Shown here: positions 1-38,520 of the stretch, piece by piece
How the letters are laid out: every line of letters starts with the position of its first letter
Numbering within the stretch: position 1 is the stretch's first letter
NCBI RefSeq assembly: GCF_042477335.2
Contig: NC_091263.1
Span: forward strand, 65,528,501 to 65,592,500
Reading direction: 5' to 3'
Length of the DNA: 64,000 nt
Origin: Ovis canadensis
Lineage: Eukaryota; Chordata; Mammalia; Artiodactyla; Bovidae
Position numbers and translations under genes: made by a program
The notes under the pieces: generated by a model
Database searches by the model: none
What the model was told of the DNA's origin: nothing
Seen by the model: only the letters and a program-made list of their open reading frames with translations

Positions 1-341
1 ATGTTGTCCTGTCCTTCCGGTCAGGCTGTCCTAAAGCTTCTCACAGTCCCTGAAGAGGGGAGTGTGGCACCCCGAGTGTGCCTTTCCACCGCCCCACTGA
101 TGCTGGAGCCCTGGGACTGAAAAGCCTAATTGATGGAAACACCCATAGCACCGATGACACTGGGGACAAAGGCTTGTCTCCATGGGCCCCTTGAGGTCCC
201 CAAGATCACACTCCTCTCCTTGGCTTATGCCACAACCCCTACTTGGTGTGTCCCTGAACTGTAGTGGCCTAGGACCCCAAACCCTAGTGTTCCCCTGGCT
301 TTGTGCAGAGTTGGGCCTGGGGGCACAATAAAGGTTTACAG
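1..341 (+). other. Exon-like sequence of uncertain ownership upstream of LAMB2
   Basis: No convincing reading frame is seen. The stretch ends with an AATAAA hexamer at 327-332, followed nine bases later by a strong-looking 5' splice site (CAG|GTGAGC, boundary 341/342). It can therefore be read in two ways: as the 3' untranslated end of a gene further upstream on the + strand, or as a noncoding first exon of LAMB2 joined to the acceptor at 643. Human LAMB2 is known to have a noncoding first exon with alternative 5' splicing, and a LAMB2-related pseudogene lies upstream of it in human, so both remain open. The sequence alone does not decide. Confidence 0.4.
327..332 (+). terminator. Candidate poly(A) signal AATAAA
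   Basis: This is a canonical hexamer. The region just after it lacks an obvious GT-rich element before the GTGAGC donor, so use as a real cleavage site is uncertain. Confidence 0.4.
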
Positions 342-644
342 GTGAGCCGGTCTGTGTCTAGTTTCTAGAGTGAGAGTTCCCAGAGAGGTAGGGGTTTTCT
401 GTACAATGCTGCGCTCCCGTCCGAGATCCGCTCCATGCTTTACTTCCTGCCATACTTCCCAACTTTGCTCAAAGTCGCTGGACTCCGAGCTAGTGGAGGG
501 ACCGCTGGACCGACAGAGGACCGAGTGGGGAATCAGCCAAGGACCCACACAGGCAGAGTCAACATGGGACCCTAAGGGAGGGGATAGGAGGGCACGGGCC
601 CCAGACCTCTCATCCCCCCTCATCCTCTTCCTCTCCTCTTCAGG

Positions 645-12508
<11,864 letters not shown>

Positions 12509-12599
12509 CCCCTGCCTGAGGCGACCCCGGTCTCTAGCCTCACCCCGCACGCATGATCGCCTGTGCATGAACAGTCCTCAGCCTGGCAAGGCCCCCCTC

Positions 12600-12605
12600 A
12601 ATAAA
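12600..12605 (+). terminator. LAMB2: LAMB2 poly(A) signal AATAAA
   Basis: The hexamer lies 92 bases after the LAMB2 stop codon, giving a very short 3' untranslated region. A G/T-rich stretch (GGTGTGGTCTG) follows at about 12620-12632. Confidence 0.9.
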
Positions 12606-12639
12606 CCAGTGTGAATTCCCGGGTGTGGTCTGAACTCTG

Positions 12640-13280
12640 ATTTGGGGAGGGCGGGGTCTCTGGGAGGAGTCTGTAGAGGCGGCCACCCGCCGGGCCCCAG
12701 CGAGGCCCAGGCACCGGAGCCCCGCCCCCTCCGCTCGGCCCGCCCCCGGAGCTGCCCGGCGCCGAGTGCCCGCTCCCGCCGGATGTGCGTCACCGGCCCT
12801 GCGTGCAGCCACCCGCGGCCGTAACTGGAAGTCGAAACAAAACAAGCAGCTGAGGTGGTAGCGGCGGCGCCGGGACGGGGGAGGGGCGCGCCGGAACCGG
12901 AACCGACCTGACGCCGGAACCGGAACCGAGAGCGGGTTGCCAAGGCCCGAAGAGGGCTGGCGGCGGCGGCGGCGGCGGCGGCCTCGCTCGGTGAGTGGGG
13001 CTGGCCGCTGCTCGCCTGTCGCGCCGGAGCGGGGAGGCCGCAACGCGGGCCCGGGGCGGCCTGTTCAAGGTCACGGGCCGTCCAGTCTCCACCCCTCGAG
13101 TCCGGCGGCCTGCTGGGCCCACTGCTGCAGGCGGGGCCGTTACACTCAGCCTGTGGCGGCCGGCCGTGTCCGAGAGGGCTGGCGGCGAGTGAGGGCGGCT
13201 TCCTGGAGGAGGTGGTGGTGGGCCCGGGGTTCGGAGGCTGGAACTGGGTCGCAGCCCGGCTGGGGCTCTGGTCTGTGGTC
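12640..13280 (+). promoter_or_regulatory. USP19: CpG-rich USP19 promoter and first exon region
   Basis: The region is very GC- and CpG-rich. It contains a CRE-like TGCGTCAC (about 12785), a 17-bp perfect direct repeat with GGAA cores at 12890-12906 and 12913-12929, and a (GGC)8 tract at 12959-12982. A strong donor (CTCG|GTGAGTGG) ends a noncoding exon at 12990. No TATA box is seen. The transcription start is not visible directly; somewhere between about 12830 and 12950 is inferred. Confidence 0.75.
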
Positions 13281-14633
13281 AGTAACCCGGCGAGGCCGGA
13301 TTAGGCTACCTTGGGTCTCTAGGCAGCCCCTTTCCCTCCTCAACGTCCCAAGAGGATAAGGGAGGGACGCGACCTTCAGCTGGGGCCTGGGAGCAAAGAG
13401 GCGGAGGATGTCCATCCGTCGACTCTGGATCTGTCGTCATTGGAGATCCAGCCCACCAGTCCCACATCTGACCCATTGAAGAATCTCTTCCCGCCCCCGA
13501 CATATCCCCACACACACACTCACACTGGGGAACACAGACTGGTCACTATCTGTCCTGCCACTGTCTCAGGCCGTGCTGGGGTCTGCCAGGGGTCCTGAAT
13601 ACACGCCTTCTTCATCCCCACCCTCATCTTAGTTTTGAGAACTTTATGTTGGGTGGAGAAATAGCCCAGAATCCCCTTGTGGGTTTGTGGGAAACTGGGT
13701 AGAAGTCTCTGGCTCAGAGCTGATGAGGGGGCGGACCTGGGAAGGAAGGGGATAATGTCTGTTTCAGTCTCTACCTCGTAGCCTTGAGGTGGGGATATTG
13801 CTGAAAGGGAAGTGTGACATCTGAATACCCTTTTCACCTTAGCTTTTGCAAGACCTTCTCAGCATAGGACAGCAGCTGGCGAGCAGAATCTCTTCAGACA
13901 TAGGGAAAAAAGAAAACAGAAGCAAGCAGTGCATAGTACCAGGTTCAGAGAAGGGTGGAACCTGTCATGTGGCAGGTGGGGCACCTTAACCTGAAGACCG
14001 TGCCTGGGCAGTGGTAGCACCTGGGCTGGGCCTGTTTTCAGCTACAATGCCTGGTCTTCCTGCTGTTTAATTGTCTGTCTCCTCCTTTCCTGGCTTCCTC
14101 CTCCACCTCCTACTTCTCGGGTGGTGACTAAGCAGCCAGTGAGAGTGAAGGAAAAGTGAGCACCCTGCTCAGAGCGCCAGCCCTGTGGGCTGGAGCCATG
14201 GCTCATCTCCAGATTGATGAAGGAGCCTGGTCCCAGGCCATGGCTGCCCTGACCTGGCTCCTTCTCAGTGAGGCTTCTCTCTTTGTGGGTCTGTGTGGCA
14301 GCATCTAGGAGGCTCAGCCAGAAGTGGTTGCTCCTACGTTCATTATTTATTCCCCCTTAGGAATAGCCACGCCTGCCTCAGGTATCGGAGAGACACTGCT
14401 CTGGAGGGTTAGAAATGTCCTAGGTTGCCGAGCCCTGGGTGTAACCAGGGAGCAAACTCCGGCCCTCGGTAGTGATCACTGGCTCCCTTCTCGTTAGGCT
14501 GTCTGTTCCTTGCTGGAGAATTTGTCCACAAAGAGTTGCCAAGATAGCTGGGCCAGGAAGAAAGCGTCGTAGCCCTGACCCAGACGCCGTTGCCGACCCC
14601 GGGGCACTCTGGCTGTCGACCAAGCGGCTCAAG

Positions 14634-23291
<8,658 letters not shown>

Positions 23292-23543
23292 GCTCATCGG
23301 CAGGCAGCTGCTGTGAGCTGGTCTGCCTACCTTCCCCGCCAGGCTACGCTTGCCTCTGTGGTGGGGACTGACTTGGGGCTCAGTGGACTCCTCTGAGGGG
23401 ACAGGGTTGGGACTGTGGCTCTTGCAGGGGCAGAGCATCCCAGGGTGGGTATCCCGTCCAGTTGTCTGTCCGTTTGTCCTGCTGCTCCTACCCTTGACCT
23501 GGGGCTTAGCCCTACCCAAGCAGCTTCTTGTATTTAAAGTGTT

Positions 23544-23549
23544 AATAAA
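23544..23549 (+). terminator. USP19: Proximal USP19 poly(A) signal (membrane isoform)
   Basis: AATAAA lies 253 bases after the stop of exon 23064-23291 and is followed by a GT/CT-rich stretch. It lies inside the intron that must be removed to make the EEVD isoform, so polyadenylation here and splicing to 23714 are mutually exclusive. Confidence 0.85.
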
Positions 23550-23713
23550 GCGAGACTGTTCAGGCCCGATCTCGTCTCTCTGTCTCAACGCCGCTGCTGT
23601 CTGCGCCTGCCTTGGGGCCTTCCCCTGGGTGCTAGGGCTCCAAGCCAGCACCCCCGGGATGCCAGGCGGCATACTGGGCAGCCCCCAACCCCTGTCCTCA
23701 TATTCTGTTGCAG

Positions 23714-23830
23714 GGACTAGGCCCTGGCCAGGCCCCCGAGGTGGCCCCCACGCGGACAGCCCCTGAACGCTTCGTCCCCCCTGTGGACCGCCCAGCCCCC
23801 ACCTACAGCAACATGGAGGAGGTCGATTAG
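23714..23830 (+). CDS. USP19: USP19 alternative last exon, soluble isoform tail
   Basis: It follows a good acceptor (TTCTGTTGCAG) and is in phase with the exon ending at 22084. It encodes 38 residues beginning GLGPGQAPEV and ending SNMEEVD, then TAG. Using it removes the hydrophobic tail of the other last exon and gives a 1324-residue soluble enzyme. Human USP19 is known to have the same membrane and cytoplasmic tail choice. The terminal EEVD is identical to the C-terminal tetrapeptide by which cytosolic HSP70 and HSP90 bind TPR co-chaperones. Confidence 0.9.
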   Translation, partial: GLGPGQAPEVAPTRTAPERFVPPVDRPAPTYSNMEEVD

Positions 23831-24193
23831 CAGGTCCCTGGCTGGTGGGGGGACTGGGCTTGTGGGATTCCCCCCCAGAGGGCCAGCGCTTTGCCGCTTC
23901 TCCTTCTCTAACCTAGAGGACACTGGCTTCGTCAATGGGGAGTTGGGGGGGATGATTTGAGGGTGGAAGCCTCGCAGGTTGGGACCTCTTGTCACCTTGA
24001 CCCCCACCCCCACCCCCAACCAGTGGGCCTTGGCTTCTCCAGCCACCCCCAGTGCTGCGTGGTTTGAGTCTCAGTTGTACCTTCGGTTCTTTCTCACTCG
24101 CATTATAAACGTTATAATTTTATTCTAAAAAACTGTAATTTTTTTTTTTTTTGCATTTTGGAAGTGATTGCTGCTGTTTAAATATATTTTAAA

Positions 24194-24199
24194 AATAAA
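24194..24199 (+). terminator. USP19: Distal USP19 poly(A) signal (soluble isoform)
   Basis: AATAAA sits in an AT-rich stretch about 365 bases after the TAG at 23828-23830. It is the only canonical hexamer serving the alternative last exon before the next gene. Confidence 0.75.
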
Positions 24200-24270
24200 T
24201 GACAAATAAGCAGACTTAGTCACTGTGATACACTAGGTCCTGTGGCCACCTCCCCTTTGCAGCATCTGCT

Positions 24271-24330
24271 GTGTGTGTGTGTGTGTGTGAGTGAGTGAGT
24301 GAGTGAGTGAGTGAGTGTGTGAGTGTGTGT
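24271..24330. repeat. (TG)n-(GAGT)n microsatellite
   Basis: A run of TG dinucleotides is followed by about seven GAGT units and then mixed GAGTGTGT. It lies about 70 bases beyond the distal USP19 poly(A) signal. Length variation between individuals would be expected. Confidence 0.95.
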
Positions 24331-25800
24331 CAAAGATCCTGTAAAGTGCTCTGGTCTGAGGAAAGATGATGAGGTTCCATTTCAGGCCCTTTGGGTCATA
24401 AAGCCAAGCCCCCAGTCCCAGCAGATGTTTGGGGCCTGACTTCTGCCCTTTGATTCCACTGATTCTGAGTCCTGCCTGGAGGCAGCTATGGTTGGCAACA
24501 TCAGTACCTCAGACCCAAGGGATGGACTGTACCCCATGAAACTCCAGAAGCTGACAGCATGGAGTAAAAGGTGTAGGCACTGGGGCTGACAACCAGATAG
24601 CAGGCCAGGAAGGACTTATTGGGGAACAGGAAGGACATGTGGGTGGAGGGAAGTCCCTCCTTTTCTCAGGTCTGTCTTTGCTGTAGTTTGCAAAACATTT
24701 GGATCCCTTGGGAGAATAGAGCAGGAAAAAAACTGGGTTGTGGGGAAGGAGGCCCTGCTCCAAAAGGATAGGCAGAGAGGACCAGAACTAATCTTGGCTG
24801 GCTTCCCGTGGAACGGAGGGTGCAGGCCCCTGCCAGGCCATTTCCTCCCTTGATTCCCTGAGACTTTGGCTTCTGGCAGGTATCCCAGGCTGTTTGCCCA
24901 CAGTGGGTCAGCAGGCTTGTCCCAGCACACTTGCCTTTGTGCACACATACTGCAAGGCAAGGGCAAGTCTCATGAGACTTCCATCTCCAACTGCACAGGG
25001 TTAGGAGTGGGTAACTCCAGCTGGAGGGGGATGGGGAGCAACACAGTAGTCATAGGCAGGTGTTCAAGCGAGCCAGAAAGAGTGTAAGGCAGGGAAGGGT
25101 GGGGCAGGGCCCTGCAACCGCAGTGGTCCATCCCTGCCCCCAAGCCTGAGGGGTCAGTGTTATATATATGATAAGCTCAGCATGTGGGCCCTGCTAGTAG
25201 CCCTCAGCCTTGGCTGGAGTTAGGGGTGGTAGTGAGCAGGAGCTCCTGGAGAAAGCTAACCTAGTGACCAGAGTTGGTTATTTTCTATTGGAATGATAGC
25301 ACAAGGACCATGTGGGGTTACTGGTTATGGAGAGGGGCCTGGAGAGCTGGGTGTGAGGCCCTGCAGTAGTGGTGGAATTGCCAAGCTGGGTGTTGGTACT
25401 GACACACTGCTGGAGGGAGGGTCTGCTAGGTGTGGGCTGCAACAGGATTGTCCTGGGCCTTCACTGGGTGCAGCCCCAAGTGTCTGGACCCTGGGGGTCT
25501 GCATGTGCTGGATGCACTGCTCGAGGCTCTGTCCACCTCTGACCATAGCTCTGCTGCTGCTGAGCCTGCCCCATGACAGTTCCCTGGGCCGGGCCTCTGC
25601 ACAAGGCTTCTGTGAGCCTCAGCACTGTGGCCACTGCTGCTTCTGCATTATCAGCCTATTCTTGTTTCCTCCTCTGTCCCACCTTATCTCAGCTTTGATG
25701 AAACATCCTGTCCAACACCTAAATATGAATTTCAAGCTCTGATCTTGTGGTTCTCCTGACATGCATGCTTTGGTAAGGGTGCTAAGTATGACAGGTGGTG

Positions 25801-25918
25801 GTTGTTTTTCGCCACACTGTGTGGTTTGTGGGATCTTAGTTCCCCGACCAGGGACGAAAACCCAGGCCTTCACCAGTGAGCTGCAGAGTCCTAACCATTG
25901 GATCACCAGGGAATTCCC
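25801..25918 (-). repeat. CHR-type SINE, reverse orientation
   Basis: The reverse complement begins GGGAATTCCCTGGTGATCCA and carries the usual TTCGTCCCTGGTCGGGGAAC-like box. It lies in the USP19-QARS1 gap. Confidence 0.8.
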
Positions 25919-26289
25919 AGGGGATTTTAAACCAAATCATCACAAAACTTTTTGAGGTGCCTCCCAGCCAGGTGTGTGCCCAGCTGGGTGCTCAAGAAGT
26001 GAAGTGTCAGACTACTGGGGCCCATCATATGGGCCATTTCAGACATTCTCTGGAGTCTTTGACAGGATTTCCCGGGCTTCATTTTGTTCAACTGTTTCCA
26101 TGACAACTCCAAAGCTGTGACATCAGAAAGATGATAGGGACTCACATAGTCCCAAGAACAGAACTGGGATGGTCCCGAGGGTTCCAGGGCTGAAAAGGAA
26201 AAGTCGAAGAGCAAAGGGCCATGTCTATGTTTGTTTCCTGATCCGCGGCAAAGCACCTCCTAAACGTCCGGTCGCCACTACCCTTTCTG

Positions 26290-33855
<7,566 letters not shown>

Positions 33856-33917
33856 ACTGCAAGTCCTGTGGACCTACCTCATCCTTTTGGAGGCTAGGGG
33901 TACCCAGACTCCATGTC

Positions 33918-33923
33918 AATAAA
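33918..33923 (+). terminator. QARS1: QARS1 poly(A) signal AATAAA
   Basis: The hexamer lies 63 bases after the stop codon, giving a short 3' untranslated region. A GT-rich CTGTGTATT follows at about 33945. Confidence 0.92.
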
Positions 33924-33944
33924 GAACAGCTAAATCCCCTGGAG

Positions 33945-34900
33945 TCTGTGTATTCTCTCTCTGCTCTCCTAGCACCTGAGGGCCTTAGAGTCATGCCGTG
34001 GGGCGGAGGGAAGGTGTACTGCAAGCAGAGCAGTACTGACAGCTTTGAAATCACCGGAGCACTTGGTGGTGGTCCAGGGGAGGCCTGGGCCTGACTGGGT
34101 ACGTTCTGCACCTAGTCTGAGGAAACGCTGGGTCCTGGATGCTGCTGCACCATTGGAAGCCCAGTGTCAGAGGAACCTAGAAGGTCTGTGTCTGCCTGCA
34201 TGCCTAGGCAGATGGAGAGGCCTGGCTCCTAGTCCAATCATCCAAAACTGTTGAGCACCTACTATGTGCCAGGCACAGCAGAATGAGGAAGACCTGTGTG
34301 GTGGCCTTCTAAGTCCACCATCTAGTTGGGGAGACAGAGGGTGATCAGGCATTGTGCAGATGTGGCCCTGGCGCCTGTGTAAGGCTGATCCGGGGTTCCT
34401 GATCCAGCCTGAGCCTTAAGACTATTCTCAGGAGGTACCTCCTGAGGGGAACCCCAAAGGACTAGGGGTTTGCCAGGAAGGAGGAACAAGTGCAAAGGTC
34501 CAGAGGCCTTTTTAAGAAAGAGTATATGGCAGTCTGTTCCCCTCTAGGGCAGTGTGGGCTACTGGTGAGTCCTCATGTGCCTGCAGCTTTAACACCCTCC
34601 ACATTTTCCCTGTATACAAACACCAGGCTACCCGAGGCCCGCTTTAAGGTGGACTGGGCTGCGGAAGGTTCAATTAGGATAACAGCAGATGGAGGGTGAG
34701 GCGTGGGTCCCAGATGCTAGGGGCTCCTGGAGGAGAGTAAGCTGGGGCTTCCCAGGTGGGTTGCAGCTGGAGGCGCCGGGCCTAGGTCAGAGGTTGTGCG
34801 GGCCACCTTAAGTAAGAGGCCGCTCTCCGCACCGCGTGAGGCTGCGCTAAGGAGGCCTGGGCAGGAGGCAGAAGGGTGCTGAGACTGAGCTTCAAGCCCC
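33945..34900. other. QARS1-QRICH1 intergenic region
   Basis: No supported gene is seen. A MIR-like element (TTGAGCACCTACTATGTGCC, about 34235-34340) is the only repeat that I recognise. GC content rises toward the QRICH1 promoter. Confidence 0.7.
34235..34340 (+). repeat. MIR SINE fragment
   Basis: It contains the conserved MIR core TTGAGCACCTACTATGTGCC followed by AGGCAC. It is old and degraded. Confidence 0.75.
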
Positions 34901-35800
34901 GGCCTGCCCCAGCTCCAAGGCTAGGCCGATCTCCGGCCCTGGCTCCGCCCCACATGGAGGGGCGTCTGAGGGCGGGGCGCTCCGCCCTACACCCCAGGCT
35001 CTTGCCGCTACTGCAGCCCTACGCTCGGCCTCTCTCCTAGGCAGAAGCGTTCCCTTTAAGTCTGGCCAGGAGGCAGCCTTAACTCTCGCGGGATTCGACG
35101 CACCAATTATCGCGAGAGAGGCTTTCGGCACTCATTGGCTGTGAGGGTTGAATGTAAGATGGCGCCCAGGGAGCTGTGAGGGGAAAATCCTGTCGGTCTT
35201 GGAGCGGCGACGGCAGAACCGGGGCCCCGAGCGGTGCGGCGGGGCCGGCGGGTAGAACGGCGGCGGTGGCGGCGGCGGCGACGTCGCCGGGTGAGGACTC
35301 CAGTGGGGCAGGGATGCAGCGGGGTGCGGGCCTGAGACAGCGGGCCCACCCCACACAACGGCGGGCGGGGGCGGGCGGGCCGCTGCCGCTGGGCCCAGGA
35401 GACCTCGGGGCGGCTCCGGAGCCGAGAACGTCCCTGGGCTCGCGCGCCCCCGCCCCCTGGGTGGGGGAGGGGCGGCTCGGGGATTCGGGTGGGCGCGGCG
35501 CGCGAATGCGCGCTGGTGGGCGCGCGCGGCCGGGCCTGTTTATACGCTCGGGCGCGCGCGCGCTGTGCGGCCCTCCCGGTGCGCGTGGCCGCTGACGTGC
35601 GCGTTCCCGGCCCGGATATCTCGGCTCCTGGAGCTGCAGCCCGTGGGCCGCGGCGGCTTCCTGGGGCGCGCGCCCCGAAGTCGAGGGTCGCGGGCAGGCG
35701 CGCGCCGTGCTGTTGGGTGGCGGCACCGGTGCGACGGCGCGCAGGACACCCAGCTGTGGGGAGGGGCTGCGGGCGGACGGGCAGCTTGCAGTTTAAAGAA
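34900..35800 (+). promoter_or_regulatory. QRICH1: CpG island and promoter of QRICH1
   Basis: This is dense in CpG. Just upstream of the first exon are two opposed TCTCGCGAGA-like sites (35083-35093 and 35108-35120), a CCAAT box at 35103-35107, an inverted CCAAT at 35134-35138, and a YY1/initiator-like AAGATGGCGCC at 35157. The exon ends at the donor 35290/35291 (GCCGG|GTGAGG). No TATA box is present. Confidence 0.8.
35130..35290 (+). other. QRICH1: QRICH1 noncoding first exon (start inferred)
   Basis: The GC-rich sequence ends at a consensus donor at 35290/35291. The left limit is inferred. It contains a six-codon upstream open reading frame, ATG at 35159 to TGA at 35177-35179. Further noncoding exons inside the 9.35-kb intron cannot be excluded. 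Confidence 0.65.
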
Positions 35801-37904
35801 GGTTGTGGGTTGGACCCTTCCAGCTCAGGTGACGTCCCCGGACCGCCGGGGCCTAGGCCTAACGAGATACCAACCTGCTTTGCGGGCTAGCTTGCGGCCC
35901 CGCTCCTCAGCGAAGTGGGCGAGATTGCTGGTACTCTTCAGAATGTGGTGTCCCGAGGCCCATGTGCGGGGTGGGTGCTTGGAGGGTGCTGCCCTGATTC
36001 TGAAACCGATCGCTGTTTGTCTGAGGGCAGCGAAACCCCTGGACTTTTCTCACCTTGTTTTGATGCTTTGTGTTGGAGAGGGAAGGCAAATCCTAGAAGG
36101 CCCGTCAGTGATACCTGTTTTCTTGTCATTAGAAAGTAATTCTTCATTAAAGCGCAATTCTTACACGTCACCTCTGTGCGCTCCGGAAGGGGATCCGCTT
36201 CTGTGGACGCTGTGAAACTACATGAGCTCTAAAATGCCGCTTTAAATCCTGAAATGCAGCCTTTTCCTCTGTGTGGTTGGGAGGGGCTTACTTGTAGTCT
36301 GTTAGGTTAAAGGGCCCGCTATTGCTCAGCCAAAAAGTTGCCCAGAACAGAATTGAACAACCCGAGTCAGTGTTTTGCCTTCTTTCGTAATTCCAAAGAT
36401 CCTCAGCAGAAATTCCTGAAATCTGCCTGGAAAAGTCGCTTTTGATTTCACTTTAGGATTTCAGTCGTTTTCAGCGTTGTTTCTTCTTTTTTTTAAATCC
36501 CTGTACTGTGTTCTGGTTCCAGGGAAAATCTAGGTTTGTGCAGAGAAATAGACTCTTTTCTAAGTCGGACTATCTGCTAGTTTATGTTTTACAGTCTTGC
36601 TTCATTAAATTTAAGGGAAAAGAAGCTAAGAGGAACTAAAATTAGCAATCAAATTTGAAAATGATGGGGGTAGTTTTTCCTAATATACGAGATATTATCT
36701 GTAAGAACAAGTTAAAATTTGAAAAGAGGCTGGGGATGGAAGGACTTCTTTGTTCTGTCTTCTTCAGAATGTTACAAGTCTTAAGAACTCAGGACAAGCA
36801 GCAGAAATGTATGCACCGTGGTGACTGGTGAGTTAAAATTATTCATATGCTGGGAATATGTGTGCAGTGTTTTTCCTGGTAATATTGAAACATTACAGAT
36901 CCTACCAATCATTCTGGGTACTGTCTGCCAGAAACGACTAGGTGCTAGAAAATTGAGTATGTGGGAGAACTGCATCTTTGAATCCAGCCAGTTTGCTGCT
37001 TGGACAGTTTTTTCCTCTTAAACTATATCAGTGCAACTTTCAGGCTTTAGCATGACAAGGCATCACCTTTTCTAAGGATCAGAATATTTCAAAGACAAGC
37101 AGCCAAGTTTAGCTAGGATACATTTAAAATATTAATATGCCATTTAAGCCTACTTTTTCTGAAATTTGTAACCATTGCGTTTGAGGTCTGCATTGCAAAT
37201 TGGTGTCTGTAGATAACACTCATAAGCTCATCAGCCACAATCTCCCCATTACAAGATGCCCTGCTTCCACTCCTCTGTGATGCATAGCTCGTGTATGTCT
37301 CCATGAGCCTCTGCCTTTCCACAACCCCTTTCCACACGTGTTGCTGTTTTAAAGAAAAGATCAAATAGTGATTGAAGTTTCCTGTACATTTGAATTGCTC
37401 CAAAAGGTAACCAAAGTTACCAAAGTTAGGGGCTTTGGGTGTGGCTGTCCTCCATCATGACAACTTCAGAATCAGTGATTTCTTCCTTCAGGCTTGCATG
37501 CCTTCTTTAAGTTGAATCAAATACTAGTTTGTCTTTGATGTGCCATGCATCTTGCTTGTATTCTTTTTAAATGGCCAGCCTCACTCTGTAATGATCTTTT
37601 ATTTCTTTGCTTCAGAATGAAATGTTAAGTGAACTCCTGTTCTTTTCAATTTCATTATAGGTAGTTGCCCTGCATTTTGTTCCAGATGTTTTAAGTCCAG
37701 GCTTCACTTAAATGCTTAGCTAGTTTTTTCCTGTCACATTGCATTGTGACTTCTAATTGTAAGTGCATGAAGAAATGATAATTAACCCCTTGCTTTGCTG
37801 AAAAGGGGACAAGAATGGTCCTTTGCTGTCACACTTTAGGCTAGTGCACAACTGTATGTAGAGCTGTTAGGCTGTGTCAGAAAGCTCTTTTTTTTGCACG
37901 TGTA

Positions 37905-38520
37905 TGTGAAATATCTTTCTATACATATTAATTCAGTTGGTCTGTGTACAATCTAGTGAAAAATTTTAAAGTGAACCACTGTGTAACTAGCACCTCTTCA
38001 AGAGATAGAGTAATGCCGGCACTGTTGAACCTTGCATGAGTCCCTTCTGGGTTATAGCTTCTCACTCTCTAGAGACAGTTAGTATTCTGACTTCTGTGAT
38101 AATCATATTCTTTGTTTTTCTTTTTACTACCTTTGTATCCCTCGACAACATAGTTTTATTTAATTTTGAATTTTATATAAATGGAATCATGCTGTTTTGT
38201 GTCTTTTAGCATTGTGCTTGTGCTTTGTGTCTGTCAGCATTGTGTGCAGCTGTAGTTCATTCATTCTCATTTCTGTGTAGTAGTCTGCTGTTTGAACAAA
38301 CCATAATTTATTCATTCTATTATTGATAGACATGTAGATTCCCTTCAGTTTGGGGCTGTTAACAATGCTGTTATGAACATTCTTGTTTATGTGCCTTTGT
38401 ATGGGTGTCTGTCATGTACATGTAGGGATAGAATTGCTGGGTCATGTTTTCAGCCTCACTTAGATAAGGCAAACAGTTGTGCCAGTTTGCATCTCATCAG
38501 TCGTTGGTAGGAATGTGAAT
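37905..38520 (-). mobile_element. Old L1-like fragment, reverse
   Basis: Phrases typical of the reverse complement of the L1 3' half are seen: ATATAAATGGAATCATGC, GGGCTGTTAACAATGCTG and AGAATTGCTGGGTCATG. It is heavily diverged. Confidence 0.65.

Larger units (their letters stand above)
24200..26240. other. USP19-QARS1 intergenic region
   Basis: This is about 2 kb with no gene that I can support. It contains a TG/GAGT microsatellite (24271-24330) and a reverse CHR SINE (25801-25918). Open frames here are short, lack splice support and do not resemble a known protein. Confidence 0.7.

Noticed and set aside
24200-26240. Possible small genes between USP19 and QARS1
   Set aside because: Open frames (for example 25293-25742) lack splice structure and any recognisable domain. 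One overlaps a SINE.
35079-35726. 215-codon minus-strand and long plus-strand open frames in the CpG island
   Set aside because: GC-rich promoter DNA has few stops. The predicted proteins are Arg/Pro/Ala low-complexity and unlike any family I know. A divergent noncoding transcript remains possible, but not a protein.
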